The notes under the pieces: model-generated
Told to the model about the DNA's origin: nothing
Database searches by the model: none
Seen by the model: the letters and a program-made list of their open reading frames with translations, nothing else
Position numbers and translations under genes: made by a program
Source of the DNA: an uncultured Bacteroidales bacterium
Lineage (GTDB): Bacteria; Bacteroidota; Bacteroidia; Bacteroidales; UBA932
Length of the DNA stretch: 45,806 nucleotides
Assembly (NCBI GenBank): GCA_902491795.1
Contig: CABUIX010000010.1
Coordinates: forward strand, 1-45,806
Direction: 5' to 3'
Shown: piece after piece, positions 8,068 to 15,465 of the stretch
How positions within the stretch are numbered: position 1 is the first letter of the stretch
Layout of the letters: each line of letters starts with the position of its first letter

Positions 8068-9045
8068 ATGCCCACGGAAAAAGCTGCAAAAATCAGCCTG
8101 GCAGTCATACTCGTACTGCTGGTCATCGCTCTGGTGGCAGCACAGCTGCTGCTCAACATGGCGCTCAAGCCTTCCGCCCTCAAGACTTTCAGCCGCAACA
8201 TAGAGGCAACCGAGAACTATCTTGCCGAAAATTATCCCGAGACCTTCGCCTGGTACGACAGTCTCAAGACCGCCGGGGCGCTGCAGGACCTGTATATCGA
8301 CAGCGACGACGGAACCCGCCTGCATGCCTTGCTGCTCCCGGCAGCGGAAAACAGCGGAAAGACAGCCGTGCTCGTCCACGGCTACACCGGCAATGCGCTC
8401 GGAATGATGATGATCGCCCGTATCTACAGCCGGCAGATGGGCTACAACGTGCTGCTACCCGATCTCTATGCCCACGGACTCAGCGGAGGGAAGGCAATCC
8501 GCATGGGATGGAAAGACAGGTTCGACGTGCTGAAGTGGATGGAAGAGGCCGTACGGATTTTCGGCGAGGACACTCAGCTTGTAGTGCACGGTGTGTCAAT
8601 GGGAGCAGCGACGACAATGTGCGTGGCTGGAGAAGTCGACTCCCGGCCGGAGCTGCTGCCGCACGTCAAATGCTTCATTGAAGACTGCGGCTACACGAGC
8701 GTATGGGACGAGTTCAGAAACGAGATGAGGAAGCGGTATTCCCTCCCGACTTTCCCCCTACTGCACCTCTCAAGCCTTCTGTGCCGGATCGAATACGGCT
8801 GGGGGTTCAAGGAAGCGTCACCTCTGAACCAGGTCAGGAAGAACAGCCTTCCGATGATGTTCATCCACGGTGAAGCCGACGACTTCGTGCCCACATGGAT
8901 GGTATACCCCCTGCACGATGCCTGCAGCGCCCCTTCGGAACTATGGACCCTTCCAGGCGTCACCCACGCACTCGCCTACCTCGAAGACCCCCTGCAATAT
9001 GCCGAGAAAGTCAAGGAATTTATCAGCCGCAGCATAAACGACTGA
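8068..9045 (+). CDS. Membrane-anchored alpha/beta hydrolase
   Basis: This 325-aa protein has one N-terminal membrane helix (residues 8-30) followed by an alpha/beta-hydrolase fold similar to bacterial BEM46/YqkD-like proteins. The oxyanion region VLVHGYTGNA lies near residue 101. The nucleophile elbow is HGVSMGA with Ser177. A late block IHGEADDFVP gives the acid (Asp271/272), and GVTHALAY gives the catalytic His300. Length and order of motifs are normal. The ATG at 8068 was chosen because it follows the promoter; the upstream in-frame start would lie inside the -7 box. The rhamnosidase gene begins 30 bases downstream, so the two are probably co-transcribed. An esterase acting on a glycan substituent is possible, but the sequence gives only a general serine hydrolase. 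Confidence 0.82.
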   Translation: MPTEKAAKISLAVILVLLVIALVAAQLLLNMALKPSALKTFSRNIEATENYLAENYPETFAWYDSLKTAGALQDLYIDSDDGTRLHALLLPAAENSGKTAVLVHGYTGNALGMMMIARIYSRQMGYNVLLPDLYAHGLSGGKAIRMGWKDRFDVLKWMEEAVRIFGEDTQLVVHGVSMGAATTMCVAGEVDSRPELLPHVKCFIEDCGYTSVWDEFRNEMRKRYSLPTFPLLHLSSLLCRIEYGWGFKEASPLNQVRKNSLPMMFIHGEADDFVPTWMVYPLHDACSAPSELWTLPGVTHALAYLEDPLQYAEKVKEFISRSIND

Positions 9046-9075
9046 CCACAAAACTATCAAACCAATATCAATCAC

Positions 9076-11670
9076 ATGAGTATCAGATTTTTCGAAAAGA
9101 TGATTCCGCTGGTTCTTGCAGGCGGGATCGCCGTGCTTGCATCATCATGCACCGCCGGAAACGGCGGCACAGTCAGGACAGAGGCGCTGGACGACGACGC
9201 CTGGAATTCCTCTTCCTGGATCTCTGCCAAGGACGCCCCGGTGGTCTCCGGCATAATCCTGGACGGCTCCAGAGCCGCCGACGGTGCCAGTTGGTTCATG
9301 TCCACGGTGAAGAACGGCAAGAAAGTCAAGACCGCACGCTGGATGACCACAAGCCTCGGCGTCTATGACATCTACGTCAACGGAAAGCTGGTCGGCGACG
9401 AGATCCTCAAGCCCGGATTCACCGACCGCCGGAAGACAAAGCGTTCATTCACCTACGACATCACCGGAATCTTCAACACCGGCAAAGGCGAAGAGAACAC
9501 TCTGTCCGCTCAGGTCACTCCGGGATGGTGGGCAGACAAGATCGTCACTCCGGCCGGCCACGAAGGCATGATAGGCAAAAAATGCGCATTCAGGGCTGTA
9601 CTTGAACTGACATATTCCGACGGCAGCACCGAACTCTTCGGCACCGACACGACAGCCTGGAAAGCCGGAATCGCGGGTCAGGTTACCCATGCCGCAATCT
9701 TCGACGGCGAAGAATTTGACGCCCGCCTGCAGCCGGGATACGAGACGCCCGAAAAGCTCTCGACTCCCGAGACCAACAGCGAATTCAGCGGCGAGATCCT
9801 GCCTTCCGAAGGTGCGGAAATATACTTCCGCGACGACCTCGCGCTGTCACCCGTAAAAGCCTATGTATGGAAGGGGGTAAGCGGAGAGAGCAATGACGCC
9901 TACGGCAAGGTCAACATCCTGCGTGAATACAAGACCGGCGAGCCCATGACGGTAAGTCCCGGAGAGATTCTCGTGATAGACTTCGGGCAGAACTGCGCAG
10001 CTGTTCCATCGTTCAGCTTCAGCGCCGCTGAAGGCACTGTGCTGGAATGCCTGCCCGGAGAGCTCCTCAACGACGGCAACGGAGCCAAAAGCCGTGGCAT
10101 GGACGGTCCTGAGGGAAGCGTACACCGCCTGAACCTGAGGATCCCCGACACCGGAATGAGACTCAAGTACACCTTCGCCGGGTCCGGAGAGGAAACATTC
10201 CGCCCGCGCAACACTTTCTTCGGTTACCGCTTCGCATCCATCACTGTATCCGACGATGTACGCATCAGCAGCATCAAGTCGGTTCCCGTGACATCCATCT
10301 CGAAAGAAATGGAAATCGGCAGCATAACCACCGGAAACGAATCTGTCAACAAGCTCATCAGCAACACTCTCTGGGGCCAGCGCTCAAATTACCTTTCCGT
10401 ACCGACCGACTGCCCTCAGCGCAACGAAAGGCTTGGCTGGACCGCCGACACGCAGGTATTCGCCGAAACCGGAACCTTCTTTGCCAACACCGCATCATTC
10501 TTCCACAAGTGGATGCGCGACCTGATCGACAGCCAGAGCGAGACCGGAGCCTTTCCCGGCGTCGCCCCTCTTAGCCAGTACGGAGACGACATGATGCGCC
10601 TTGGCTGGGCAGACGCAGGAATAATCGTGCCATGGACCATCTGGAAGCAGTTTGGTGACACTCAGATAATCGAGCAGAGCTGGGCTTCGATGGAGAAGTT
10701 CATCAACCATATCAACGACACGCGATATGACCATAATGTGCTGAAAGCCGAGAATCTCGACTACCAGTGGGCCGACTGGCTCAGCTACGAACCGCTGGAA
10801 AGCCACGGCGGATCTGCTTTCAGAAAAGACTCGAAAGGCCACAACCGTCCCCAGCCCGAAGCAGTCGACTACTGGAACTACCTCGGAGCATCCTACTGGG
10901 TGATTGACGCAGAAATGATGCGTGACATGGCAAAGGCAAGCGGAAGGGACGCATCACGCTACGAGAAAATGGCCGCCGATGCCAAAGCCTACATAAGGAA
11001 GACCTTCCTCACTCCGGACGGAAGGTTCAAGACCGAGATTCTCAACACCATGCAGACGCCTGCCCTCTTCGCCCTGAAGAACGGAATCGTCGAAGGCAAT
11101 GAGAAGGAAGCCATGATCGGACGCCTCAGGGAGAACTTCGCTTCGCACGGCAACTGCCTGCAGACAGGATTCCTCGGCACGTCCATCCTCATGCCCACGC
11201 TGACCGCGAACGGAATGTCGGACATCGCCTGGGAACTGCTCCTCCAGAGGAAGAACCCGAGCTGGATATACTCGATCGACAACGGCGCCACCACCATCTG
11301 GGAAAGATGGAACAGCTATACCATCGAGAACGGAATGGGCCCGAAGGGCATGAACAGCTTCAACCACTACGCCTATGGAGTAGTATGCGAATGGATATGG
11401 GAAAGCGTTGCAGGAATCGCCTCCGACCCTGAGAATCCGGGATTCAGGCACATCATAATGAAACCCGTGCCCGACAGGAGACTCGGCCACCTCGATGCGG
11501 TCTACAAATCGGCCGCAGGAGAAATCAGGAGCGCATGGAGATACGAGGGCGACAAATGGATATGGGAATTCACGGTGCCCGAAGGCTGCAGCGCGACCGT
11601 AACGGCACCCGGAGACACGGTCTCCGAAGAATATGAGGCGGGCAGCTACCGTATCGAAAAGGAAATCTGA
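9076..11670 (+). CDS. GH78-family alpha-L-rhamnosidase lipoprotein
   Basis: This 864-aa exported enzyme is predicted to release terminal alpha-L-rhamnose from plant or bacterial glycans. The signal ends in the lipobox LASSC (Cys25). The N-terminal half holds the jelly-roll modules typical of GH78, including GVYDIYVNGKLVGDEILKPG near residue 95 and VIDFGQNCA near 300. The six-hairpin catalytic domain carries the family hallmark TDCPQRNERLGWTAD near residue 442; the acidic residues here and in the later block NGATTIWERWNS (near 736) are the expected catalytic region. A C-terminal beta-sandwich ends the protein. Size and order are normal for Bacteroidota GH78. It shares a transcript with the hydrolase upstream. 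No SusC/SusD pair is adjacent, so this is not a classical PUL. Confidence 0.9.
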   Translation: MSIRFFEKMIPLVLAGGIAVLASSCTAGNGGTVRTEALDDDAWNSSSWISAKDAPVVSGIILDGSRAADGASWFMSTVKNGKKVKTARWMTTSLGVYDIYVNGKLVGDEILKPGFTDRRKTKRSFTYDITGIFNTGKGEENTLSAQVTPGWWADKIVTPAGHEGMIGKKCAFRAVLELTYSDGSTELFGTDTTAWKAGIAGQVTHAAIFDGEEFDARLQPGYETPEKLSTPETNSEFSGEILPSEGAEIYFRDDLALSPVKAYVWKGVSGESNDAYGKVNILREYKTGEPMTVSPGEILVIDFGQNCAAVPSFSFSAAEGTVLECLPGELLNDGNGAKSRGMDGPEGSVHRLNLRIPDTGMRLKYTFAGSGEETFRPRNTFFGYRFASITVSDDVRISSIKSVPVTSISKEMEIGSITTGNESVNKLISNTLWGQRSNYLSVPTDCPQRNERLGWTADTQVFAETGTFFANTASFFHKWMRDLIDSQSETGAFPGVAPLSQYGDDMMRLGWADAGIIVPWTIWKQFGDTQIIEQSWASMEKFINHINDTRYDHNVLKAENLDYQWADWLSYEPLESHGGSAFRKDSKGHNRPQPEAVDYWNYLGASYWVIDAEMMRDMAKASGRDASRYEKMAADAKAYIRKTFLTPDGRFKTEILNTMQTPALFALKNGIVEGNEKEAMIGRLRENFASHGNCLQTGFLGTSILMPTLTANGMSDIAWELLLQRKNPSWIYSIDNGATTIWERWNSYTIENGMGPKGMNSFNHYAYGVVCEWIWESVAGIASDPENPGFRHIIMKPVPDRRLGHLDAVYKSAAGEIRSAWRYEGDKWIWEFTVPEGCSATVTAPGDTVSEEYEAGSYRIEKEI

Positions 11671-11741
11671 ACAGAAAAAATCGAACTTTTAAAAATTTTT
11701 TCATATCTTGAGGCGTCTAATCAATTAAACTTAAGTAGTGT

Positions 11742-13163
11742 ATGAAAAAGTTGGCAATTTTCTCGATTGTCCTTGCAGCAGTCGCCGCACTGTCGATGAC
11801 ATCCTGCAAGAAAGACCAGCCCAGACTGGCAAGTCCCCAACTGACCGTTTCAGGAATCGGATCCGACTGGTTCACCGTCGCATGGCAGCCAGTTGACGGA
11901 GCCGCAAGATACATCTGCAGCCTGAATGACGGTGCCTCCGAAACCACTGTCAACGAATGCTCGGTAACCTTCTCCGAAATGGCGACCGGAACCTACACCG
12001 TGCTGGTGCGGGCCGCAGGAGACGGATATCTTGATTCCGAGGCAAGCGAAATCACGGTGAACCTCGAAGACGCCTCACTGGCAATGGCTCTGGAATACGC
12101 AGGCGAAGCAGGCAAGTTCGACATCAGCTTCACACCATCCGGAGACGTCACGGAAATCAAATATGCCGTAACGTCTGCCGTGCAGAAATCCCTTGAGGAA
12201 TACAAGGCTGCATTCGAGGACGGGACGCTTGAGGGAATTGCCACCCTCACTGCAGGCACTGACAACAGCGTGAGCGTCGCCAGGGACAGCATCGGCCCCT
12301 ACTTCGTGTTCGCGAAGGGAATCACCGGTTCAGGAATAGAGTCGGAAACCGTGTCCTCGCAAATCATGGCCGCCCCTGCCGGATTCACGGTGGACGCCTA
12401 TGATCTGGTGGCAATGGACATCACATCAACTATATACGACGACAGTCAGGCATACTCCGGACTGCTTGTAGTGTCCAAGTCTGTACTCCAGGAACTCGGA
12501 ATGAGCATCGAAGAGCTTCTTGAGATGTACGCGATGTACGGAATGGTTCCCTACACCGCAGCCGGAACTACCATGACGGTAGCCCTCAACGGCTATGAGG
12601 ACTATGACTACATCATGGGAGTGGTCGGATTTGATGCCAGCGGGATGCCCGTATCCTACGGCAGCTTCTCGTTCAAGTCAGGGTTCGCCGACGCATCCCT
12701 GCCGCTTCCGTCCCCTCTCGTAATTGAGGCATACAATGTCGGAGACACTGAAGCTTCCGTAAAGTACACCATGGGAGAGAACACCCGCGCGTACTACCAG
12801 ATGATCGTTACGCTTGACGGCTACAATACTCTCCTTGAGGCAGGAGCCGGAATCGAGGACTACGACAAGCCCGAAGACTATGTCAGAGATTACGCCGCAG
12901 TCTACGGAACCACCATGTTCACGGACGACGACTACGTTTGGCAGGGCCTTGACCCCGGAACCGATTACGTGGCCCTCGGCTTCCCGATGAACGGCAACGG
13001 CTCTCTCGGATACGGTGAGATGACAGCCACGGAGTTCTCCACCACCGGCACACCGTCATCCGCTGCCGCAACCACAGGACTGATGTCGACAGCAAGCGGC
13101 AAGAAGGTCTTCCGCCCGGTTACACTTGAATCCGCAAGGAAGTTCCTCGACTCTGTCAGGTAA
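11742..13163 (+). CDS. Fibronectin-III-like surface lipoprotein of unknown function
   Basis: This 473-aa lipoprotein has a signal ending in MTSC (Cys21). Residues 30-110 look like a fibronectin type III module, with the typical pattern SGIGSDWFTVAWQPVDGAARY and a closing YTVLVRAAGDG. The rest has further weakly repeated strand-rich segments (for example VEAYNVGDTEASVKYTMG near residue 330) that may be more Fn3-like units. Proteins of this layout are common in Bacteroidota next to glycoside hydrolases; a surface glycan-binding or adhesion role is inference. It follows the rhamnosidase by 71 bases. An imperfect -7 box (TATCTTG, 11704) preceded by an A/T-rich run suggests that it also has its own start. 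A hairpin terminator lies at 13189. Confidence 0.72.
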   Translation: MKKLAIFSIVLAAVAALSMTSCKKDQPRLASPQLTVSGIGSDWFTVAWQPVDGAARYICSLNDGASETTVNECSVTFSEMATGTYTVLVRAAGDGYLDSEASEITVNLEDASLAMALEYAGEAGKFDISFTPSGDVTEIKYAVTSAVQKSLEEYKAAFEDGTLEGIATLTAGTDNSVSVARDSIGPYFVFAKGITGSGIESETVSSQIMAAPAGFTVDAYDLVAMDITSTIYDDSQAYSGLLVVSKSVLQELGMSIEELLEMYAMYGMVPYTAAGTTMTVALNGYEDYDYIMGVVGFDASGMPVSYGSFSFKSGFADASLPLPSPLVIEAYNVGDTEASVKYTMGENTRAYYQMIVTLDGYNTLLEAGAGIEDYDKPEDYVRDYAAVYGTTMFTDDDYVWQGLDPGTDYVALGFPMNGNGSLGYGEMTATEFSTTGTPSSAAATTGLMSTASGKKVFRPVTLESARKFLDSVR

Positions 13164-13188
13164 GTCCAGAGACCCGAATACATGAAAG

Positions 13189-13221
13189 AAGGGTGCATCA
13201 CCGTTGCGGTGACGCACCCTT
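13189..13221. terminator. Bidirectional hairpin terminator
   Basis: A 14-base arm starting AAGGGTGC is followed by the 5-base loop GTTGC and its complement ending GCACCCTT, with one A/C mismatch in the stem. It sits between the converging lipoprotein gene (ends 13163) and the PTPS-like gene (ends 13239). With A-rich and T-rich flanks on the two sides it can end transcription in both directions. Confidence 0.7.
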
Positions 13222-13238
13222 TGACGTATATGCAGACT

Positions 13239-13805
13239 CTACTTCTTGCGGTAGCCGCACTTGGGGCATACGCCCTCGTTGTCGAGAGCCACGCCGCAAA
13301 GCGGGCAGCGGTCGATCTCATTCCTGGTCGCGAATTCCGCAGAACCGGCATTCACACCGCTCGTGAAGCTGATTCTCGCGATGTTCAGCTTGTCCTTCAG
13401 CAGGTCGTACACGATCTTTATCATTCCCTCAACGGTCATGGTCTCCTTGGTGACCACCAGACGGGCGACAGGATAGGCGGTAGCCAGCTCGGTACGGAAA
13501 GCCTCCCCTTTCATCCTGTTCTGCGGATGGCCATTGCGGATGCCCTGCTTCTCGTAGACATCCAGAACTGCTGGCAGCAGCGGATCGTCTTCCCTGAGCA
13601 CCAGCGCGTGATCGAAGTTCTGAAGCACATCCCAAGCCACCTTGCGGATCTCGTTGCAGGGATATACCATGTTCACACCCTCGTTGACGCTGTCCTCCAC
13701 TTCGATGGTCAAAGTTCCGGTGTGGCCGTGGAGATACTGGGCCTCGCCCTGGAAACCATAGAATCGGTGTGCATACTGCAGGTCAAATGTTGTTATGCTT
13801 CTCAT
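13239..13805 (-). CDS. 6-pyruvoyl-tetrahydropterin synthase/QueD-superfamily protein with C-terminal zinc ribbon
   Basis: This 188-aa protein belongs to the tunnelling-fold PTPS/QueD superfamily, whose members act on dihydroneopterin triphosphate in queuosine, biopterin or folate synthesis. The zinc-binding histidines are visible at His13 (YAHRFYGF) and His26/His28 (LHGHTGTL), and NFDHALVL supplies the conserved Asp-His near residue 65. The catalytic Cys normally four residues before HGH is missing; Ala22 is there instead, with Glu21 next to it. After the synthase core comes a zinc ribbon (C167, C170, C180, C183). It lies 20 bases downstream of a Fur-type gene and is probably co-transcribed. 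I would not call it QueD outright because of the lost Cys and the added ribbon. Confidence 0.78.
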   Translation of the reverse strand: MRSITTFDLQYAHRFYGFQGEAQYLHGHTGTLTIEVEDSVNEGVNMVYPCNEIRKVAWDVLQNFDHALVLREDDPLLPAVLDVYEKQGIRNGHPQNRMKGEAFRTELATAYPVARLVVTKETMTVEGMIKIVYDLLKDKLNIARISFTSGVNAGSAEFATRNEIDRCPLCGVALDNEGVCPKCGYRKK

Positions 13806-13825
13806 GACAAAATGATTTTTTGGGG

Positions 13826-14233
13826 TTAAACATTCTTTTTTACAGTAACCTGTACTTGTATCTTGCCAATTTCCTCCGGGCTGAAATTCCTGCTCTCTAG
13901 ATATTCACGTATGATGCGCGAAAGTTCAGGGTCAGAATAGTCCGCTATGGACTTCCCGTCGAAAATGTGATGATGCTCGTCAACGGTTATGTCGTAGTAG
14001 CATTTCCCGGTTTCCGGGTGGTAGATGCACGACAGGACACGCGCCGCGCAAAAGCTGTCGAGAATCCTGTAGATGGTCGACACCGTCACTTCCCTGTCAT
14101 GGGACTGGACCATCGCGATGATGTCGTCGACGGTCGCGTGGCGCAGCACCCTCATCGCTTCGTAAACGGCCCTGCGCTGCGGGGTGACCTTCAGCCCGGC
14201 ATCCTTTATTCTATTCAGTCCTTCGTTTTCCAT
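13826..14233 (-). CDS. Fur/PerR-family metal-dependent regulator
   Basis: This 135-aa regulator has the Fur layout: a winged helix (residues 1-80; KVTPQRRAVYEAMRVLRHATVDDI, then the recognition helix TVSTIYRILDSF) and a C-terminal dimer domain starting with the metal motif DEHHHIFDG at 85-93. The structural-zinc CxxC pairs of classical Fur are absent. His32 (RHATVDDI) lies where PerR has its sensing histidine, so iron- or peroxide-type sensing is possible, but the metal cannot be decided. The ATG at 14233 was preferred over an upstream in-frame start because it begins the conserved helix and lies just behind palindromic A/T-rich DNA. It is the first gene of a two-gene unit with the PTPS-like protein. 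Confidence 0.85.
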   Translation of the reverse strand: MENEGLNRIKDAGLKVTPQRRAVYEAMRVLRHATVDDIIAMVQSHDREVTVSTIYRILDSFCAARVLSCIYHPETGKCYYDITVDEHHHIFDGKSIADYSDPELSRIIREYLESRNFSPEEIGKIQVQVTVKKNV

Positions 14234-14254
14234 GTCAACCTTCTTTTCTTGCGC

Positions 14255-14286
14255 AATATTAATGCGAATATTTTGCATTTGCAAAT
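14255..14286 (-). promoter_or_regulatory. Palindromic A/T-rich control region upstream of the Fur-type gene
   Basis: Two dyads lie just before the Fur ATG: AATATT-N6-AATATT at 14255-14272 and the perfect 10-base palindrome ATTTGCAAAT at 14277-14286. The first has the shape of a Fur/PerR-type box. Autoregulation is inference. Confidence 0.4.
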
Positions 14287-14368
14287 TTTTAGCAATTAAT
14301 AGTGACGAAATAAAAATGCGCAGCGGACAGTTGTCTGCTGCGCCGGCATCTGCCTTATGCGTCAATCG

Positions 14369-14779
14369 CTACAGGAGGCTCTTGCGCTCCGTGACCTCAG
14401 CATCAGTCATTGTGTACTGCTCAAGACTTCCGCTCTTTGCCTGTATGCAGATATAAGTCATCGGCTCAGACGAAGTGCATTTGATGTTCCTGTCGCATCC
14501 CGGAGAAACCCGGACGACAGAACCCTCTGCGACATCAAAGACATCGTCATTTACCTGGAACCTTCCGGAGCCTGAGAGGATGATATAGTTCTCCTCATTT
14601 TCCTTGTGGCTGTGAAAAAAAGGAACGGCAGTGCCGGAAGACAAAGTTCCGAATGAGATTTCGCAGGAAGTTGCTCCGCTTGCTTCCTTGATGAACTGCT
14701 TGCCTTCAATATTTTTCAGGGAACCGACAGACACATGTGCGTATTCCGCACCATTGTTTAGGATTTTAACTTCACTCAT
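14369..14779 (-). CDS. Small cupin-domain protein
   Basis: This 136-aa single-domain cupin has both family motifs. Motif 1 is FFHSHKENEENYIILSGSG (residues 54-72, with His and Glu metal ligands), and motif 2 is FDVAEGSVVRVSPGCDRNIKC, in which the usual His is replaced by a region with Asp-Arg. Small cupins of this sort bind a metal and a small molecule and often act in detoxification or as quinone/aldehyde-responsive enzymes. The gene is divergent from an HxlR-type regulator and shares with it a highly symmetric control region (14795-14849), so HxlR control is very likely. The actual substrate is not evident. Confidence 0.8.
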   Translation of the reverse strand: MSEVKILNNGAEYAHVSVGSLKNIEGKQFIKEASGATSCEISFGTLSSGTAVPFFHSHKENEENYIILSGSGRFQVNDDVFDVAEGSVVRVSPGCDRNIKCTSSEPMTYICIQAKSGSLEQYTMTDAEVTERKSLL

Positions 14780-14803
14780 AATACTGTTTTAATTAAAGTT
14801 GAT

Positions 14804-14849
14804 TAACTTTGCAATATATACATACTATCTTTTCGATAGTGCAAAGTTA
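14804..14849. promoter_or_regulatory. Face-to-face promoters flanking an HxlR-type operator
   Basis: Identical -7 boxes TAACTTTG occur on the plus strand at 14804-14811 (reading towards the HxlR gene) and on the minus strand at 14842-14849 (reading towards the cupin gene). The minus one has TTG at -33 spacing (14870-14872, 20 bases apart). Between them lies the dyad ACTATC-TTTTC-GATAGT (14824-14840), which resembles the TACTATT/AATAGTA operators known for HxlR-family YodB/CatR. A second dyad, AAAGTT-GATT-AACTTT, lies at 14795-14810. A bound regulator would cover both transcription starts. Confidence 0.6.
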
Positions 14850-14921
14850 AGAATTACAATATTGATTTGCAATAAGTTACGAAAACGTAACAAGCTTACC
14901 TGCAAGAAAGTGAAATTGAAA

Positions 14922-15299
14922 ATGAACAGTTTGACGCTACAGGAAAATCTCACTAAATACACTCACATGGAGAGCTGTCCGATCCGCAACGTCCTGTCAC
15001 GATTCTCGGGGAAATGGTCGATCCTGATACTCTGCATCCTTGCAGACAGCGGAACGGCACGGTTCTCCGTGATAAGCAGAGCCATTCCGGACATTTCGCC
15101 CAAGGTCCTCACAGAAACTCTGAAGAACCTTGAGGAATGCGGACTTGTCTCACGGAAAATTTATCCTGAAGTACCTCCCAGGGTGGAGTATTCGCTTACG
15201 GAGCTCGGAAAGAGCCTGGTGCCCATCATAAATCAGCTCATATCCTGGGCTGTGGAAAATTATGAGACCGTTGCAGGAAGCAGGTCCTCAGGCATTTGA
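14922..15299 (+). CDS. HxlR-family transcriptional regulator
   Basis: This 125-aa winged-helix regulator matches the HxlR (MarR-like) family. It has the N-terminal Cys of the redox-sensing type (MESCPIRNVLSRFSGKWSIL; Cys19), then RFSVISRAIPDISPKVLTETLKNLEECGLVSRK (recognition helix and wing), and a C-terminal dimer helix. In YodB/CatR-type members a single Cys near the N terminus senses quinones, diamide or aldehydes, so the Cys before PI/V-x-x-V fits that class. The ATG at 14922 was chosen because the conserved domain begins there; the longer frame upstream is control DNA. It is divergent from the cupin gene, which is its likely target along with itself. Confidence 0.88.
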   Translation: MNSLTLQENLTKYTHMESCPIRNVLSRFSGKWSILILCILADSGTARFSVISRAIPDISPKVLTETLKNLEECGLVSRKIYPEVPPRVEYSLTELGKSLVPIINQLISWAVENYETVAGSRSSGI

Positions 15300-15403
15300 T
15301 GCAACCTGTCCGGAAGCGGGCACTCTTTCCGACATCAGCTTATGCTCATCAACAGATCGCAGCAATTAAGTTACGATTCCATCGGTTATGGCAGATATTT
15401 CTT

Positions 15404-15411
15404 TATATTTG
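15404..15411 (+). promoter_or_regulatory. -7 promoter box for the histidine-degradation operon
   Basis: TATATTTG, a consensus-type -7 box, lies 54 bases upstream of the ftcD ATG. It is the only promoter-like site seen before the four-gene hut operon. Confidence 0.55.
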
Positions 15412-15465
15412 TGATAGCGGACACGGTTCGCCGACAATAACCTGAAACACCAAAACAAACACCAT

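Noticed and set aside
9076..11670. A classical polysaccharide utilisation locus
   Set aside because: Glycosidases are present, but no SusC/SusD pair or hybrid two-component regulator adjoins them.
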